Source of the DNA: Pseudomonas sp. AFG_SD02_1510_Pfu_092
GTDB lineage: Bacteria; Pseudomonadota; Gammaproteobacteria; Pseudomonadales; Pseudomonadaceae
NCBI RefSeq assembly: GCF_003331055.1
Contig: NZ_PUQD01000007.1
Location: forward strand, 62,001-126,000
Length of the DNA stretch: 64,000 bases
Direction: 5' to 3'
Under the pieces are notes generated by a model. It was not told where the DNA came from. It saw nothing but the letters and a program-made list of their open reading frames with translations, and did no database searches. This document shows, piece after piece, positions 16,017-25,118 of the stretch. How positions within the stretch are numbered: the stretch's first letter is position 1; each line of letters starts with the position of its first letter. A program made the position numbers and the translations under genes.

Positions 16017-16616
16017 ATGCCCAGACCCCGCTGCGAGCGCTGCCAGCGCCCGCTCGACCATTGCCTATGCCCGTTGATTCCCGCGCTGGACAGCCGCACC
16101 CGCGTGATCCTGCTGCAGCACCCCAGTGAAACCGGCCACGCGCTGAACACCGCGCGCCTGGCTGCCCTTGGCCTGAACAACGCCGAGTTGCGCGTGGGTG
16201 AGGTGTTCGACGACCTGGAGCAGCTACTGGCCACACCTGGCTACCGGCCTGCGCTGTTGTTCCCGGGCGAGGATGCCCAGGTGCTGGCGGGCTATGGCGA
16301 GGCGGGCGCCGCACCTTGGCTGCTGATCGTGCCCGACGGCACCTGGCGCAAGGCGCGCAAGCTGCTGTATCTGAACCCGCTGCTGGAGGCGTTGCCGCGC
16401 GTGACGCTGGGGCAAGTGGCAGCCTCGCGCTATCGCTTGCGCAAGGCGCCCGAGGCGGGGGCGTTGTCGACCATCGAGGCGGTGGTGGGGGCATTGAATG
16501 CGCTGGAGCAACCAGCGCGCTTCGATGCGCTGCTGGCGCCGTTCGAAGCGTTGATCGAGGGGCAGATCAGGGCCATGGGCCTGGAGACGTTTCAGCGTAA
16601 TCACGAGACCGAGTGA
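16017..16616 (+). CDS. tapT: tRNA-uridine aminocarboxypropyltransferase (DTW domain, TapT/YfiP family)
   Basis: A 199-residue enzyme that transfers the 3-amino-3-carboxypropyl group of S-adenosylmethionine to a tRNA uridine (acp3U). A Cys cluster at the N-terminus (CERCQRPLDHCLC) can bind zinc. The family DTW motif appears in a variant as PDGTWRKARKL, with Asp, Thr and Trp in DGTW. LPRVTLGQ and YRLRKAP follow, as in YfiP. AAGGAGA stands before the ATG at 16017. Length is near the E. coli YfiP length. Confidence 0.85.
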   Translation: MPRPRCERCQRPLDHCLCPLIPALDSRTRVILLQHPSETGHALNTARLAALGLNNAELRVGEVFDDLEQLLATPGYRPALLFPGEDAQVLAGYGEAGAAPWLLIVPDGTWRKARKLLYLNPLLEALPRVTLGQVAASRYRLRKAPEAGALSTIEAVVGALNALEQPARFDALLAPFEALIEGQIRAMGLETFQRNHETE

Positions 16617-16617
16617 A

Positions 16618-16838
16618 GGCTGGAGGCTGCCTTGCAGCCCACAGGGGACGGTGCAACCCCGGGCTTGCGCGGTACCTGTGGGAGCGGCTTTAGCCGCGAA
16701 CACCGGCACAGCCGGTGCCATCCTCCGCGTCGTCTGCTTCGCGGGCTTGCCCGCTCCCACAGGGAACGGTGCAGCCCCGGGCTTGCGCGGTACCTGTGGG
16801 AGCGGCCTTGTGTCGCGAAAGGGCCGCAAAGCGGCCCC
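16618..16838. repeat. Composite REP cluster with an internal direct duplication
   Basis: Three full REP cores lie between tapT and lapE. The unit made of GGTGCA[A/G]CCCCGGGCTTGCG, CGGTACCTGTGGGAGCGGC occurs twice, at about 16650-16687 and 16769-16806, with near-identical sequence. They are separated by an opposed core (CTTCGCGGGCTTGCCCGCTC). The pattern looks like a doublet extended by duplication of one spacer and core. Confidence 0.75.
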
Positions 16839-16856
16839 AACCATCTTGAGCCCGGA

Positions 16857-18215
16857 TCAACGCATATCAGGCAAATGCGCCTCGCTGCGGACTTCGGTAG
16901 TCGCCAGCGCCTCCGGCGGCAGCGAAATGCGCTGCTTGCTCAGCAGCTCACCCATGGTCGCCAGCACGCGGTAGCGCGAGAACTCCTCGGTGTAGCGCAC
17001 CTCGGTGTAGCGGCGGTCGGCGTTGTACAGCTCGTTCTCACTGTCCAGCACGTCCAGCAGCGTACGTTGGCCCAGGCCGAACTGGTCCTGGTAGGCCGCG
17101 CGTACGCGTTTGGTGGTCTCGGCGTATTCACGCGCCGTCGGTAGCTGCTTGCTGGCGTTGTTCATGGCGTTCCACGCCAGGCTCAGGTTCTCGGTCAGTT
17201 CGCGCAAAGCGTTGTTGCGAATGTCCAGGGCCTGGTTGACCTTGTGCGCGTCGGAGTTCAGGCGCGCCTTGTCGCTGCCGCCGCGGAACAGGTTGTAGTT
17301 CATCTCGACGCCGGCTTGCCAGTCGTTGTTGCTGTGGCCTTTCTCGCCGCCGGTGTTGTTGTTGGCACCGGTGGCCAGAATGGCATCGAAGCGCGGGTAG
17401 AAGGTCGACTTGGCCACTTCGTACTGCTTCTCGGCGGCATTCACATCAGCCTGGGCCGACTTGATGTACGGGTTGTTCTGACGCATGCCTTCACGCGCCT
17501 GTTCAAGATCGGTCGGCATCTCCACCTTGATCGACTGCGGGTCTTCCAGCTCGTCGGGCATGCGGCCGATCACGCTGAAGAAGGCGGCCTCGGCATCGGC
17601 CAGGTCGACTTCGGCGGTGTCCAGGTTGTTTTCCGCCAGGGCGCGACGGGCGCGGGACTGGTCGAGGTCGGCGGTGCTGCCGACGCCACGCTCGTTGCGC
17701 AGACCGATCTGGTCGTTGACCCGCAGGTGGGCTTGCAGGTTGTTCCGTGCCAGGGCCACCAGTTCACGGCGCTTGAGCACTTCGAGGTAGACCTCGACCG
17801 CACGCAGCGCGACATCCTGGGCGATCGCCTGGGTGTAATAGGCGCGGGAGGTGGAAACCGCTTCGGTGCGGCCCACTTCATTCGAGGTGTTGAAGCCGTC
17901 GAAGATCATCTGCCGCAGGCGCAGCTCGGACTGGGTGTAGTTGAGGGTTGCCTTGTTATGGTTACCCTCGGCACGGGTGTTGACGTTGTCCGAACGCTGA
18001 CGACCATAGCCGGCGACCAGGTCCACGGAAGGGTAGTAGCCACCACGCGCAAACTTCACATCTTCATCGGCCGACAGTTTGCTGTTGCGGTTGGAGCTGA
18101 CTTGCGGGTGGTAGTCCACGGCGCTTTGCACAGCCTCGGTGATCGACATCGCCTGTACGTTGGCACTGGCCAGGGCCAACAGTAATGCACTGGTGATGGG
18201 GTTCAAAACGCGCAT
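16857..18215 (-). CDS. lapE: Outer-membrane TolC-like component of the Lap adhesin secretion system
   Basis: A 452-residue outer-membrane channel protein of the TolC/OEP family, with signal peptide (MRVLNPITSALLLALASANVQA) and two repeats rich in coiled-coil helices (AVEVYLEVLKRRELVALARNNL; AREYAETTKRVRAAYQDQFGLGQRTLLDVLDSENELY). TolC-type proteins complete type I secretion channels. In P. putida the exporter of the giant adhesin LapA uses inner-membrane LapB and LapC with LapE, and as I recall lapE stands apart from lapABC, next to genes like those here. ATG 18215 follows GGGAGA. A different type I system's channel is the alternative. Confidence 0.75.
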   Translation of the reverse strand: MRVLNPITSALLLALASANVQAMSITEAVQSAVDYHPQVSSNRNSKLSADEDVKFARGGYYPSVDLVAGYGRQRSDNVNTRAEGNHNKATLNYTQSELRLRQMIFDGFNTSNEVGRTEAVSTSRAYYTQAIAQDVALRAVEVYLEVLKRRELVALARNNLQAHLRVNDQIGLRNERGVGSTADLDQSRARRALAENNLDTAEVDLADAEAAFFSVIGRMPDELEDPQSIKVEMPTDLEQAREGMRQNNPYIKSAQADVNAAEKQYEVAKSTFYPRFDAILATGANNNTGGEKGHSNNDWQAGVEMNYNLFRGGSDKARLNSDAHKVNQALDIRNNALRELTENLSLAWNAMNNASKQLPTAREYAETTKRVRAAYQDQFGLGQRTLLDVLDSENELYNADRRYTEVRYTEEFSRYRVLATMGELLSKQRISLPPEALATTEVRSEAHLPDMR

Positions 18216-18525
18216 GGTACATCTCCCTGATCCTGGATTGATCCTGCTGTTCGCCAAAAAAATGACGATAAACTTATCGCATATAGTGTTGCAGGTTTTT
18301 AACAACACAGCTAAGTACATTCATTGCGATAGATAAGAAGATTTCTTCATATCAATTTGCCATGTAAGACATATATTGTCTAACTCCTTGACGGAGAGGC
18401 GACAAATCCGGACGCGCGAATTGCCATCAAACCCAGTAAATACGAGGCTTTCGACGGGTTCCAGAACGATTTTGGATAAGTTCGCTATCAGTTAGGCGAA
18501 ATTGATATTTGGCGACAAAATATTG
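18216..18525. promoter_or_regulatory. 310-base A+T-rich lapE upstream region
   Basis: No gene is seen. The region is clearly more A+T-rich than its surroundings and must hold the lapE promoter. It contains two similar dyads, AGACA-TATAT-TGTCT (18367-18381) and GGCGACAAAATATTGTCACC (18511-18530). Both are built on GACA...TGTC; the second lies at the end of the upstream gene. Confidence 0.5.
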
Positions 18526-18891
18526 TCACCTTGGCTTGTGCAGGGTTTTCCGGCTGAGAATGAACAGGCTTACCAGGACAGCGCTGCTCAACATGAATGT
18601 GCGCGCCCAGAACAGCGGCACCAGATAACACGACAGGCCGATGCTGGCCCACATCAGGCCGATGGCGTAGAGCTTGCCCTTGAGGGGGATGCCTTCACCA
18701 CTGAGGTAGTCACGGATCCACGGCCCGAGCTTCGGGTGATGGACCAGCCAGTGGTGAAAGCGCGGCGAGCTGCGGGCAAAACAGGCCGCCGCCAATAGCA
18801 GAAAAGGGGTAGTGGGCAGTACCGGCAGGAAAATCCCCAATACCCCCAGCGCGACGCTGAGCCAGCCGCAGGCCAGCAGCAGGTAGCGCAC
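18526..18891 (-). CDS. YbaN family (DUF454) inner-membrane protein
   Basis: A 121-residue membrane protein. It matches the YbaN/DUF454 pattern: LACGWLSVALGVLGIFLPVLPTTPFLLLAAACFARSSPRFHHWLVHHPKLGPWIRDY, then two further hydrophobic segments. Function is unknown. I chose GTG at 18891, seven bases after the stop of yecA, because the family begins RYLLLxxGWxxxALGxxGxxLPxLPTTPF; a longer reading would start inside yecA. The tight spacing indicates an operon with yecA. Confidence 0.82.
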   Translation of the reverse strand: MRYLLLACGWLSVALGVLGIFLPVLPTTPFLLLAAACFARSSPRFHHWLVHHPKLGPWIRDYLSGEGIPLKGKLYAIGLMWASIGLSCYLVPLFWARTFMLSSAVLVSLFILSRKTLHKPR

Positions 18892-18898
18892 GGGCGAC

Positions 18899-19486
18899 TC
18901 AGTGGTGGCGTGGCTTGAGCAGCGCCGGTTTTTCGTCAGGGGCATGCAGCAACAGGAACAGCGCAGTCAGCGCCTCGGGGATCTGAACGATCATGTCGTC
19001 CTGCAGGTTGGCGTTGCTGGCGATGTCGGCGAACTCCGGCTGCTCGTCGAACAGGCCCGAGCCGACCATGATCGGCAAGAGCATTTCGCTGACTTCTTCT
19101 TCGGCGTTCTCGAACCAGGCTTCTTCGCGCAGGAACACGCCTTCCATGAAGCCGATGCACCAGCCGCGCAGGTCGGAATCGTCCGGCTCGTCGGTCAGGT
19201 CGAGGTCGCATGGCAGCTCGAACTCGTCATCGCTGGCCAGCTGGCGGGCGATGTGCGCCTTCAGCGCAACCAGGGTGGCTTCGATCTCGGTGCGCTGGGC
19301 ATCGCTGGCGTAATGCGGCTCTTCAGCGAACAGGGCGTCGATCCACTCGCGCTCGGGCACCTCCTCGGCATTGATCGACAGGGCGGTGAGGTAGCCGTGG
19401 GCGGCGACGTAGTCCAGCGCTTCTTCGTGCAGCTCGTCGGCGTCGAGGAAGGCTTGCAGGCGGGTCAGTTGCTCGGCGAAGGACAT
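18899..19486 (-). CDS. yecA: UPF0149/YecA family protein
   Basis: A 195-residue acidic cytoplasmic protein with the UPF0149 pattern: FLDADELHEEALDYVAAHGYLTALSI, then GWCIGFMEGVFLREEAW and PIMVGSGLF. Some relatives carry a C-terminal SEC-C zinc motif, but this one ends at KPALLKPRHH without it. Function is not established. It is the first gene of a pair with the ybaN-like gene and is divergent from recQ. Confidence 0.85.
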   Translation of the reverse strand: MSFAEQLTRLQAFLDADELHEEALDYVAAHGYLTALSINAEEVPEREWIDALFAEEPHYASDAQRTEIEATLVALKAHIARQLASDDEFELPCDLDLTDEPDDSDLRGWCIGFMEGVFLREEAWFENAEEEVSEMLLPIMVGSGLFDEQPEFADIASNANLQDDMIVQIPEALTALFLLLHAPDEKPALLKPRHH

Positions 19487-19731
19487 TACAGGGCTACCTT
19501 GGGGAATAAACGATAACGAATTCTAGCACCTTGCAGCGCTGGCGGGGCAAAGGGAACGTCTATCGCCGTGGTGCCCTGCGCGGCGCGGTGCTGCGGTATA
19601 CTCCGCGATTTTCATCCAGGGGCAGGGTTTGCCGGCTGCCTGGCAAAAACCGCTTACGCATTCGGCGTGTGCGGGGCGGGTTTTTCGTCCAGCCTGTGTC
19701 CAGGATGGTACGGCGATTTGTGGAGTTGCAC

Positions 19732-21879
19732 ATGCTCGAACAGGCTCAGCGCGTTCTCAAGGACGTCTTCGGCTACGACAGTTTCCGCGGGCGCCAGGCA
19801 GCGATCATCGACTGCGTGGCCAATGGCGGCGATGCCCTGGTGCTGATGCCCACCGGCGGCGGCAAGTCGTTGTGTTTCCAGGTGCCGGGGTTGTTGCGCC
19901 CGGGGCTGACGGTGGTGGTTTCGCCGTTGATCGCGCTGATGGACGACCAGGTTGCCACGCTCGATGAACTGGGGGTGGCGGCCGCGGCGTTGAACTCGAC
20001 GCTGACCGCGGAGCAGCAGCGTGACCTGGCCGGGCGCCTGCGCCGCGGCGAAGTGAAGATGCTGTACCTGGCGCCGGAACGCCTGGTACAGCCGCGCATG
20101 CTCGACTTCCTGCGCGACCTGGATATCTCGCTGTTCGCCATCGACGAGGCCCACTGCGTGTCGCAATGGGGCCACGATTTCCGCCCCGAATACCTGCAGC
20201 TGGGGCAGCTGGCCGAGCTGTTCCCGCATGTGCCGCGCATCGCGCTGACCGCCACCGCCGACATGCGCACCCGTGAAGAGATCGTCCAGCGCCTGCACCT
20301 GCAAGGCGCCGAGCGCTTCCTGTCGAGCTTCGACCGGCCCAACATCTTCTACCGCATCGTACCCAAGGAGGCGCCGCGCAAGCAGTTGATGGCCTTCCTC
20401 GGCGAGCGCCGCGGCAACGCCGGTATCGTCTACTGCCTGTCGCGCAAGAAGGTCGATGAAACCGCCGCTTTCCTTTGCGACCAGGGCTTTCCGGCGCTGC
20501 CCTATCACGCCGGCCTGGCAGCCGAGACGCGCGCGGCCAACCAGCACCGCTTCCTCAACGAGGAAGGGCTGATCATGGTCGCCACCATCGCTTTCGGCAT
20601 GGGCATCGACAAGCCCAACGTGCGCTTCGTCGCGCACCTCGACCTGCCCAAGTCGCTCGAGGCGTACTACCAGGAGACCGGCCGTGCCGGCCGTGACGGG
20701 CTGCCGTCCGATGCCTGGATGGCCTACGGCCTGCAGGACATGGTGATGCTCAAGCAGATGCTGCAGAACTCCGAAGGTGACGAGCGGCACAAACGCATCG
20801 AACAGCACAAGCTCGACGCCATGCTGGCGCTGTGCGAAGAAACCCGCTGCCGCCGGCAATCGCTGCTGGCCTACTTCGATGAAACCCTCGAACAGCCGTG
20901 CGGGCACTGTGACAACTGCGTCGACCAGGTGCAGACCTGGGACGCCACCGAGCCGGCCCGTCAGGCGCTGTCGGCGGTGTTCCGCACCGGCCAGCGCTAT
21001 GGCGTCGGCCATCTGGTCGATGTGCTGCTGGGCAAGGACACCGAAAAGGTGCGCAATTTCGGCCACGAGAAGCTTTCGGTGTTCGGCGTCGGCAAGGGCC
21101 TGGCCGAGTTCGAGTGGCGTTCGCTGTTCCGCCAGCTGGTGGCGCGCGGCCTGGTCGACATCGACCTGGAAGGCTATGGCGGCCTGCGCTTGTCCGACAG
21201 TTGCCGGCCGCTGCTGCGTGGCGAGGTGACCCTGCAACTGCGCCGCGACCTCAAGCCGCAGACCAGCGCCAAGGCCTCGTCGTCCAGCGGCGGCAGCCCG
21301 GCCAGCCAGCTGGTGCGGGCCGAAGAGCGCGAACTGTGGGAAGCGCTGCGCACCCTGCGGCGCAAGCTGGCCGAGGAGCACAGCGTGCCGCCCTATGTCA
21401 TTTTCCCCGACTCCACCCTGCTGGAGATGCTGCGCAGCCAGCCGGCCAGCCTCAGCGACATGGCCCAGGTCAGCGGCGTCGGTGCGCGCAAGCTGGAGCG
21501 TTACGGCCAGGCCTTCCTCGAGGTGCTGAACAGCAGCGGCGGCAGCGACGAGGCGCCGAAAGTGGTGCTCGACCTGCGCCACGAACTGGTCAGCCTGGCG
21601 CGTGCCGGCATGACCCCGGCGCAGATCGCCGGGCAGCTCAACTGCAGCGAGAAGAACGTCTACAGCCTGCTGGCCGAGGCGCTGTGCCGTCAGGAACTGA
21701 GCCTGGAGCAGGCCCTGGACTTGCCGGAAGACCTGTTGATGGAGGTGCAGGACGCCTTCCTCGATGGTGAGGGCGAGCTGCCACCGGTGTCGGCGATTGC
21801 CCCGCAGTTCGCCGGGCGGGTGCCGGAAGGTGTGCTGTATTGCGTGCGTGCGGCGCTGGCGGCCGAGTTCGAGCTGTGA
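19732..21879 (+). CDS. recQ: ATP-dependent DNA helicase RecQ
   Basis: A 715-residue 3'-5' helicase for DNA repair and recombination (RecF pathway, stalled forks). Motifs: [12 protein letters not shown], Walker [10 protein letters not shown] (~40-48), DEAH ([18 protein letters not shown], ~137-155), ALTATA, and [10 protein letters not shown]. The RQC zinc site is C...[19 protein letters not shown]. An HRDC domain ([34 protein letters not shown]) follows. It is about 100 residues longer than the E. coli enzyme because of a C-terminal helical extension (from ~600, with a helix-turn-helix-like [25 protein letters not shown]). ATG 19732 is chosen because the family starts [15 protein letters not shown]; the frame is open upstream. 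Confidence 0.93.
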   Translation: MLEQAQRVLKDVFGYDSFRGRQAAIIDCVANGGDALVLMPTGGGKSLCFQVPGLLRPGLTVVVSPLIALMDDQVATLDELGVAAAALNSTLTAEQQRDLAGRLRRGEVKMLYLAPERLVQPRMLDFLRDLDISLFAIDEAHCVSQWGHDFRPEYLQLGQLAELFPHVPRIALTATADMRTREEIVQRLHLQGAERFLSSFDRPNIFYRIVPKEAPRKQLMAFLGERRGNAGIVYCLSRKKVDETAAFLCDQGFPALPYHAGLAAETRAANQHRFLNEEGLIMVATIAFGMGIDKPNVRFVAHLDLPKSLEAYYQETGRAGRDGLPSDAWMAYGLQDMVMLKQMLQNSEGDERHKRIEQHKLDAMLALCEETRCRRQSLLAYFDETLEQPCGHCDNCVDQVQTWDATEPARQALSAVFRTGQRYGVGHLVDVLLGKDTEKVRNFGHEKLSVFGVGKGLAEFEWRSLFRQLVARGLVDIDLEGYGGLRLSDSCRPLLRGEVTLQLRRDLKPQTSAKASSSSGGSPASQLVRAEERELWEALRTLRRKLAEEHSVPPYVIFPDSTLLEMLRSQPASLSDMAQVSGVGARKLERYGQAFLEVLNSSGGSDEAPKVVLDLRHELVSLARAGMTPAQIAGQLNCSEKNVYSLLAEALCRQELSLEQALDLPEDLLMEVQDAFLDGEGELPPVSAIAPQFAGRVPEGVLYCVRAALAAEFEL

Positions 21880-22029
21880 CCGGCGGCCGGGTCCACGGCA
21901 GAATTGCCAACGGCTGACCCTGGTCATGTTTTTTGCCGATTATCGATCCTTCCCGCAGGCGCAAGCCTTGCCTCGCGGGAGCGGCCATGGTTAGCTGCCT
22001 AATAATTAGATCTGTTCAATGAGTCACTT

Positions 22030-22467
22030 ATGCCCCTGACCGACAACCAACACCGCTTCGGCATGCAGCTGGCCCAGATGTCCCGGGGGTGGCGCGCCGA
22101 GCTGGACCGCCGCCTGGCCGGCCTCAACCTGTCCCAGGCGCGCTGGCTGGTGCTGCTGCACCTGGCGCGTTTCGAAGAAGCCCCGACCCAGCGTGAACTG
22201 GCGCAGAGCGTGGGCGTGGAAGGCCCGACCCTGGCGCGCCTGCTCGACAGCCTGGAAGGGCAGGGGCTGGTGCGCCGGCAGGCAGTGCTGGAGGACCGGC
22301 GGGCGAAGAAGATCGTGCTGTGCCCGCCGGCCAAGCCGCTGATCGACCAGATCGAGACCATTGCCAATCAGCTGCGGGTCGAGCTGTTCACTGGCGTGGA
22401 TGAAGCGGAGCTGCAGGTGTGCATGCGCGTGCATGCGAAGATTCTGGCCAACCTGGAGAAATCCTGA
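22030..22467 (+). CDS. MarR family regulator, SlyA-like
   Basis: A 145-residue winged-helix regulator. It has the SlyA/MarR layout: dimerisation helices at both ends, recognition region TQRELAQSVGVEGPTLARLLDSLEGQGLV, and wing RRQAVLEDRRAKKIVLCPPAKPLI. The sequence DRRAKKI...AKPLIDQIETIANQLRVELFTGVDEAEL closely follows E. coli SlyA. Such proteins respond to small phenolic or similar ligands. Targets are unknown; the ATG at 22030 is the first in frame. Confidence 0.85.
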   Translation: MPLTDNQHRFGMQLAQMSRGWRAELDRRLAGLNLSQARWLVLLHLARFEEAPTQRELAQSVGVEGPTLARLLDSLEGQGLVRRQAVLEDRRAKKIVLCPPAKPLIDQIETIANQLRVELFTGVDEAELQVCMRVHAKILANLEKS

Positions 22468-22475
22468 GGGCCACC

Positions 22476-22576
22476 GGGGCTGCTTTGCAGCCCTTCGCGG
22501 GCATGCCCGCTCCCACAGGTGTATCGCGTTTCTCTGTGGGAGCGGGCATGCCCGCGAAGGGCCGCACGGCGGCCCC
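22476..22576. repeat. REP doublet
   Basis: Opposed cores (TTCGCGGGCATGCCCGCTCC and GGAGCGGGCATGCCCGCGAA) with GGGGCTGC/GGCGGCCCC outer arms, between the SlyA-like gene and the end of plpD. Confidence 0.85.
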
Positions 22577-22582
22577 GCCCGT

Positions 22583-24769
22583 TCAGAACGTATGCCCCAG
22601 GTTCAGGTACACCGCCTGCTCATGCGCACTGTTGGCGCCATAGCTGAAATTCAACGGCCCCAACGGCGTCTCCAGCCCCAGGAAGATGCTAGCCGCATTG
22701 ATGTAACCACTGTCAAATTCGTTGTCGTTGTTCCACGCCCGCCCGCGCTCCAGCGAGCCGCCGATGTACAGCGGGAAGTCCAGCGGCACGTAGGCCCGTG
22801 GCGTCAGGCGGCGGTAGTAGACCACACGCAGCAGGCTCAGGTTCTGCCCCGACACCGAGTCCTGGCGGAAGCCTGACAGCTCCCGCGCCCCGCCCAGCAC
22901 GAAGCTCGAGGTGACCACTTCGGTTGCGTCCAGCGTGCGCCCGTAGCGCCCGCCCAGCACGAAGGTGTTCGGCCCGCTGCTGAGCGCCTTGTCCAGGTTG
23001 AACAGCCACTGCCGGTAATCCTGGTCAGAGTCCAGCGACGGGTCGTACTTGCGCAAGGTCAGGCCGATATCCTCGCCACGGTGCGGGAAGTACACGTTGT
23101 CGAGGGTGTCGAACGAGTATTTCAGCTCATAGAAGCCTTCGTTGAAACTGACCTTGGGCAGGTCCTGGTCGCCGATGCGCACCTCGGCTTCGCCCCAGGC
23201 CTTGCCTACACCCAGGCGCACTTCGCCATTGGTGCCGATCTGCCGGCCGACGTTCAGGCCGAAGCCGTAACGCTGAAGGCGGTATTCGGCGACCGGGTCG
23301 TTGTCCAGGGTCGCTTCGATGTTCTGCGAGCCGAAGTCCAGGTAGGGCGCGATGAAATAGCGCGAGCCGACATCCAGCGGCTGATAGAACTCGCTGTACA
23401 GCTCTTGCTGGTCGCCGATCTGGCCACGGGTCAGCCATTCGGCGCCCAGGCTGTTGATGCCGTTGACCCGGTAGCTGGCGCCCAGGTTGAAGGCACTGTC
23501 GCCGCGCAGGTCGTCCGACAGGTTCAGGCCCAGGCGCAGGTAGTCGGTACCGCCGCGTCGGCCCCGGGCGTTGATCACCAGGGTATTGTCGTCGCCCTTG
23601 TGCACCACGCGGTACTGCACGCGGTCGAAGTAATCCAGGCCATACAGCGTGCCCATGTCGGTCTGCAGGCGGCCGAGCTCCAGCGGTGCACCGATCGGCT
23701 GGCGGATGTACGAACGGATGACCTCGTCGCTGACTTTGGAATCGTTCTCGATGCGGATCGCGGTGATCGTCGGCGTGCGCTGGCGCGGCGAGCGGGCCAC
23801 CGCCAGGCTGCTGTCGCCTTCGGGGCGGCGCAGGGCGGCCAGGCGCGGGTCGAGCAGGCGGGTGGCGCGGTAACCGGCGTCGATCATTGCCTCGGCGCGG
23901 CCGAAATCGGTCACGCCGAAGGCGCTCAGCGGCGGCTGGATCAGGATATCGTCGCGGTGCAGGCTGGCCAACTGTTCTTCGGAATTGCGCCGGGTCATCA
24001 GGGTGATCGACTGGTTGAGCACATCGACCACCGTGGCCAGCTGCTTGCGGTCGCGCAGCGGCGTGCCGATGTCGACCACGATGGCCAGGTCCACGCCCAT
24101 TTCACGGGCGACGTCGAGCGGGATGTTATCGACCATGCCGCCGTCCACCAGCAGCCGGCCGTCCAGTTCGACCGGGGCGAACACCGCCGGGATCGACATG
24201 CTGGCGCGGATCACCTGGGGCAGGTGGCCACGGCGGAACACCACCTTTTCACCGCTGGCGATGTCGGTGGCCACTGCGCGGAAGGGAATCGGCAGCTTGT
24301 CGAAGTCACGGGTATCGGCGGTATGCGCCAGCTTGCTTTCCAGCAGCAACGCCAGGTTCTGCCCCTGGATCACCCCCAGCGGCAGGCCCAGGCTGCCGTC
24401 GTCACGAAAGCTGAGCTTTTGCTTGACCAGAAAATCCCGGTCGTCCTGCTTGCGCCGGAACGGCACATCCTTGCGTGGCGGGGCATCCGACAGCGCCTGT
24501 TGCCAGTCGAGGGTGGTGGCCAGCTTTTCCAGCTCTTCGACGCTATAACCCGAGGCGTACAGGCCGCCGACCACCGCGCCCATGCTGGTGCCGGCAATGG
24601 CATCGATGCGTACGCCCTGTTGCTCCAGCGCCTTGAGCACACCGATGTGGGCCAGGCCACGGGCTGCGCCGCCAGACAGCACCAGGCCGACCTTGGGCCG
24701 GGGCGCTTCGGCGGCAATCGCCGTAAGTGCAGTGAAGGCGAGCAGGAAACAGAACAGCAAACGGCGCAT
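22583..24769 (-). CDS. plpD: Patatin-like phospholipase PlpD, type Vd autotransporter
   Basis: A 728-residue secreted lipase, the length reported for P. aeruginosa PlpD. A signal peptide (MRRLLFCFLLAFTALTAIAA) is followed by the patatin domain: oxyanion LSGGAARGLAHIG (31-43), nucleophile GTSMG (Ser62), and the catalytic Asp in LVDGGMVDNIPLD (~205). Next come a POTRA-like region (ITAIRIENDSKVSDEVIRSYIRQPIGAPL) and a C-terminal 16-strand Omp85-type barrel ending in aromatic NLGHTF. In type Vd systems the barrel passes the lipase to the cell surface. ATG 24769 is used; a TTG four codons upstream is possible. Confidence 0.92.
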   Translation of the reverse strand: MRRLLFCFLLAFTALTAIAAEAPRPKVGLVLSGGAARGLAHIGVLKALEQQGVRIDAIAGTSMGAVVGGLYASGYSVEELEKLATTLDWQQALSDAPPRKDVPFRRKQDDRDFLVKQKLSFRDDGSLGLPLGVIQGQNLALLLESKLAHTADTRDFDKLPIPFRAVATDIASGEKVVFRRGHLPQVIRASMSIPAVFAPVELDGRLLVDGGMVDNIPLDVAREMGVDLAIVVDIGTPLRDRKQLATVVDVLNQSITLMTRRNSEEQLASLHRDDILIQPPLSAFGVTDFGRAEAMIDAGYRATRLLDPRLAALRRPEGDSSLAVARSPRQRTPTITAIRIENDSKVSDEVIRSYIRQPIGAPLELGRLQTDMGTLYGLDYFDRVQYRVVHKGDDNTLVINARGRRGGTDYLRLGLNLSDDLRGDSAFNLGASYRVNGINSLGAEWLTRGQIGDQQELYSEFYQPLDVGSRYFIAPYLDFGSQNIEATLDNDPVAEYRLQRYGFGLNVGRQIGTNGEVRLGVGKAWGEAEVRIGDQDLPKVSFNEGFYELKYSFDTLDNVYFPHRGEDIGLTLRKYDPSLDSDQDYRQWLFNLDKALSSGPNTFVLGGRYGRTLDATEVVTSSFVLGGARELSGFRQDSVSGQNLSLLRVVYYRRLTPRAYVPLDFPLYIGGSLERGRAWNNDNEFDSGYINAASIFLGLETPLGPLNFSYGANSAHEQAVYLNLGHTF

Positions 24770-24836
24770 CGTGAGTCTCAAACCGTGGGCTAAAGACCGC
24801 TAGTATAAGCGGCCCCTCACCTGGAGATGCTTCACC

Positions 24837-25118
24837 ATGGCCGACAGCAAGCCGGAAATCGTCATCACGTATTGCACTCAGTGCCAATGGCTGCTGCGTG
24901 CCGCCTGGCTGGCCCAGGAACTGCTCAGCACCTTCGCCGACGACCTTGGCCGGGTGGCCCTGGAGCCTGGCACCGGTGGGGTGTTCCGCATTACCTGCGA
25001 TGGCGTGCAGGTCTGGGAGCGCAAGGCCGACGGTGGCTTCCCCGAAGCCAAGGTGTTGAAGCAACGCGTGCGCGACCAGATCGACCCGCAGCGAGACCTG
25101 GGTCACAACGACCGCTGA
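24837..25118 (+). CDS. SelW/SelT/SelH-type (Rdx) thioredoxin-fold protein
   Basis: A 93-residue cytoplasmic protein of the Rdx/SelW family. The redox CxxC lies near the N-terminus (ITYCTQCQWLLRAAWLAQELLSTF). GTGGVFRITCDGVQVWERKADGGFPEAKVLKQRVRDQI is the rest of the family's thioredoxin-like fold. Animal SelW has selenocysteine at the second position; here both are cysteine. A redox or electron transfer role is likely but its partner is unknown. It diverges from plpD with 67 bases between and its stop abuts the convergent EamA gene. Confidence 0.88.
   Translation: MADSKPEIVITYCTQCQWLLRAAWLAQELLSTFADDLGRVALEPGTGGVFRITCDGVQVWERKADGGFPEAKVLKQRVRDQIDPQRDLGHNDR

Noticed and set aside
16618..16838. 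CRISPR-like array impression from repeated units
   Set aside because: The repeats are REP palindromes in alternating orientation with unequal spacing; no cas genes are present.
19654..21927. 757-codon minus-strand frame opposite recQ
   Set aside because: Antisense shadow of a complete recQ with all helicase motifs; no independent motif or ribosome site.
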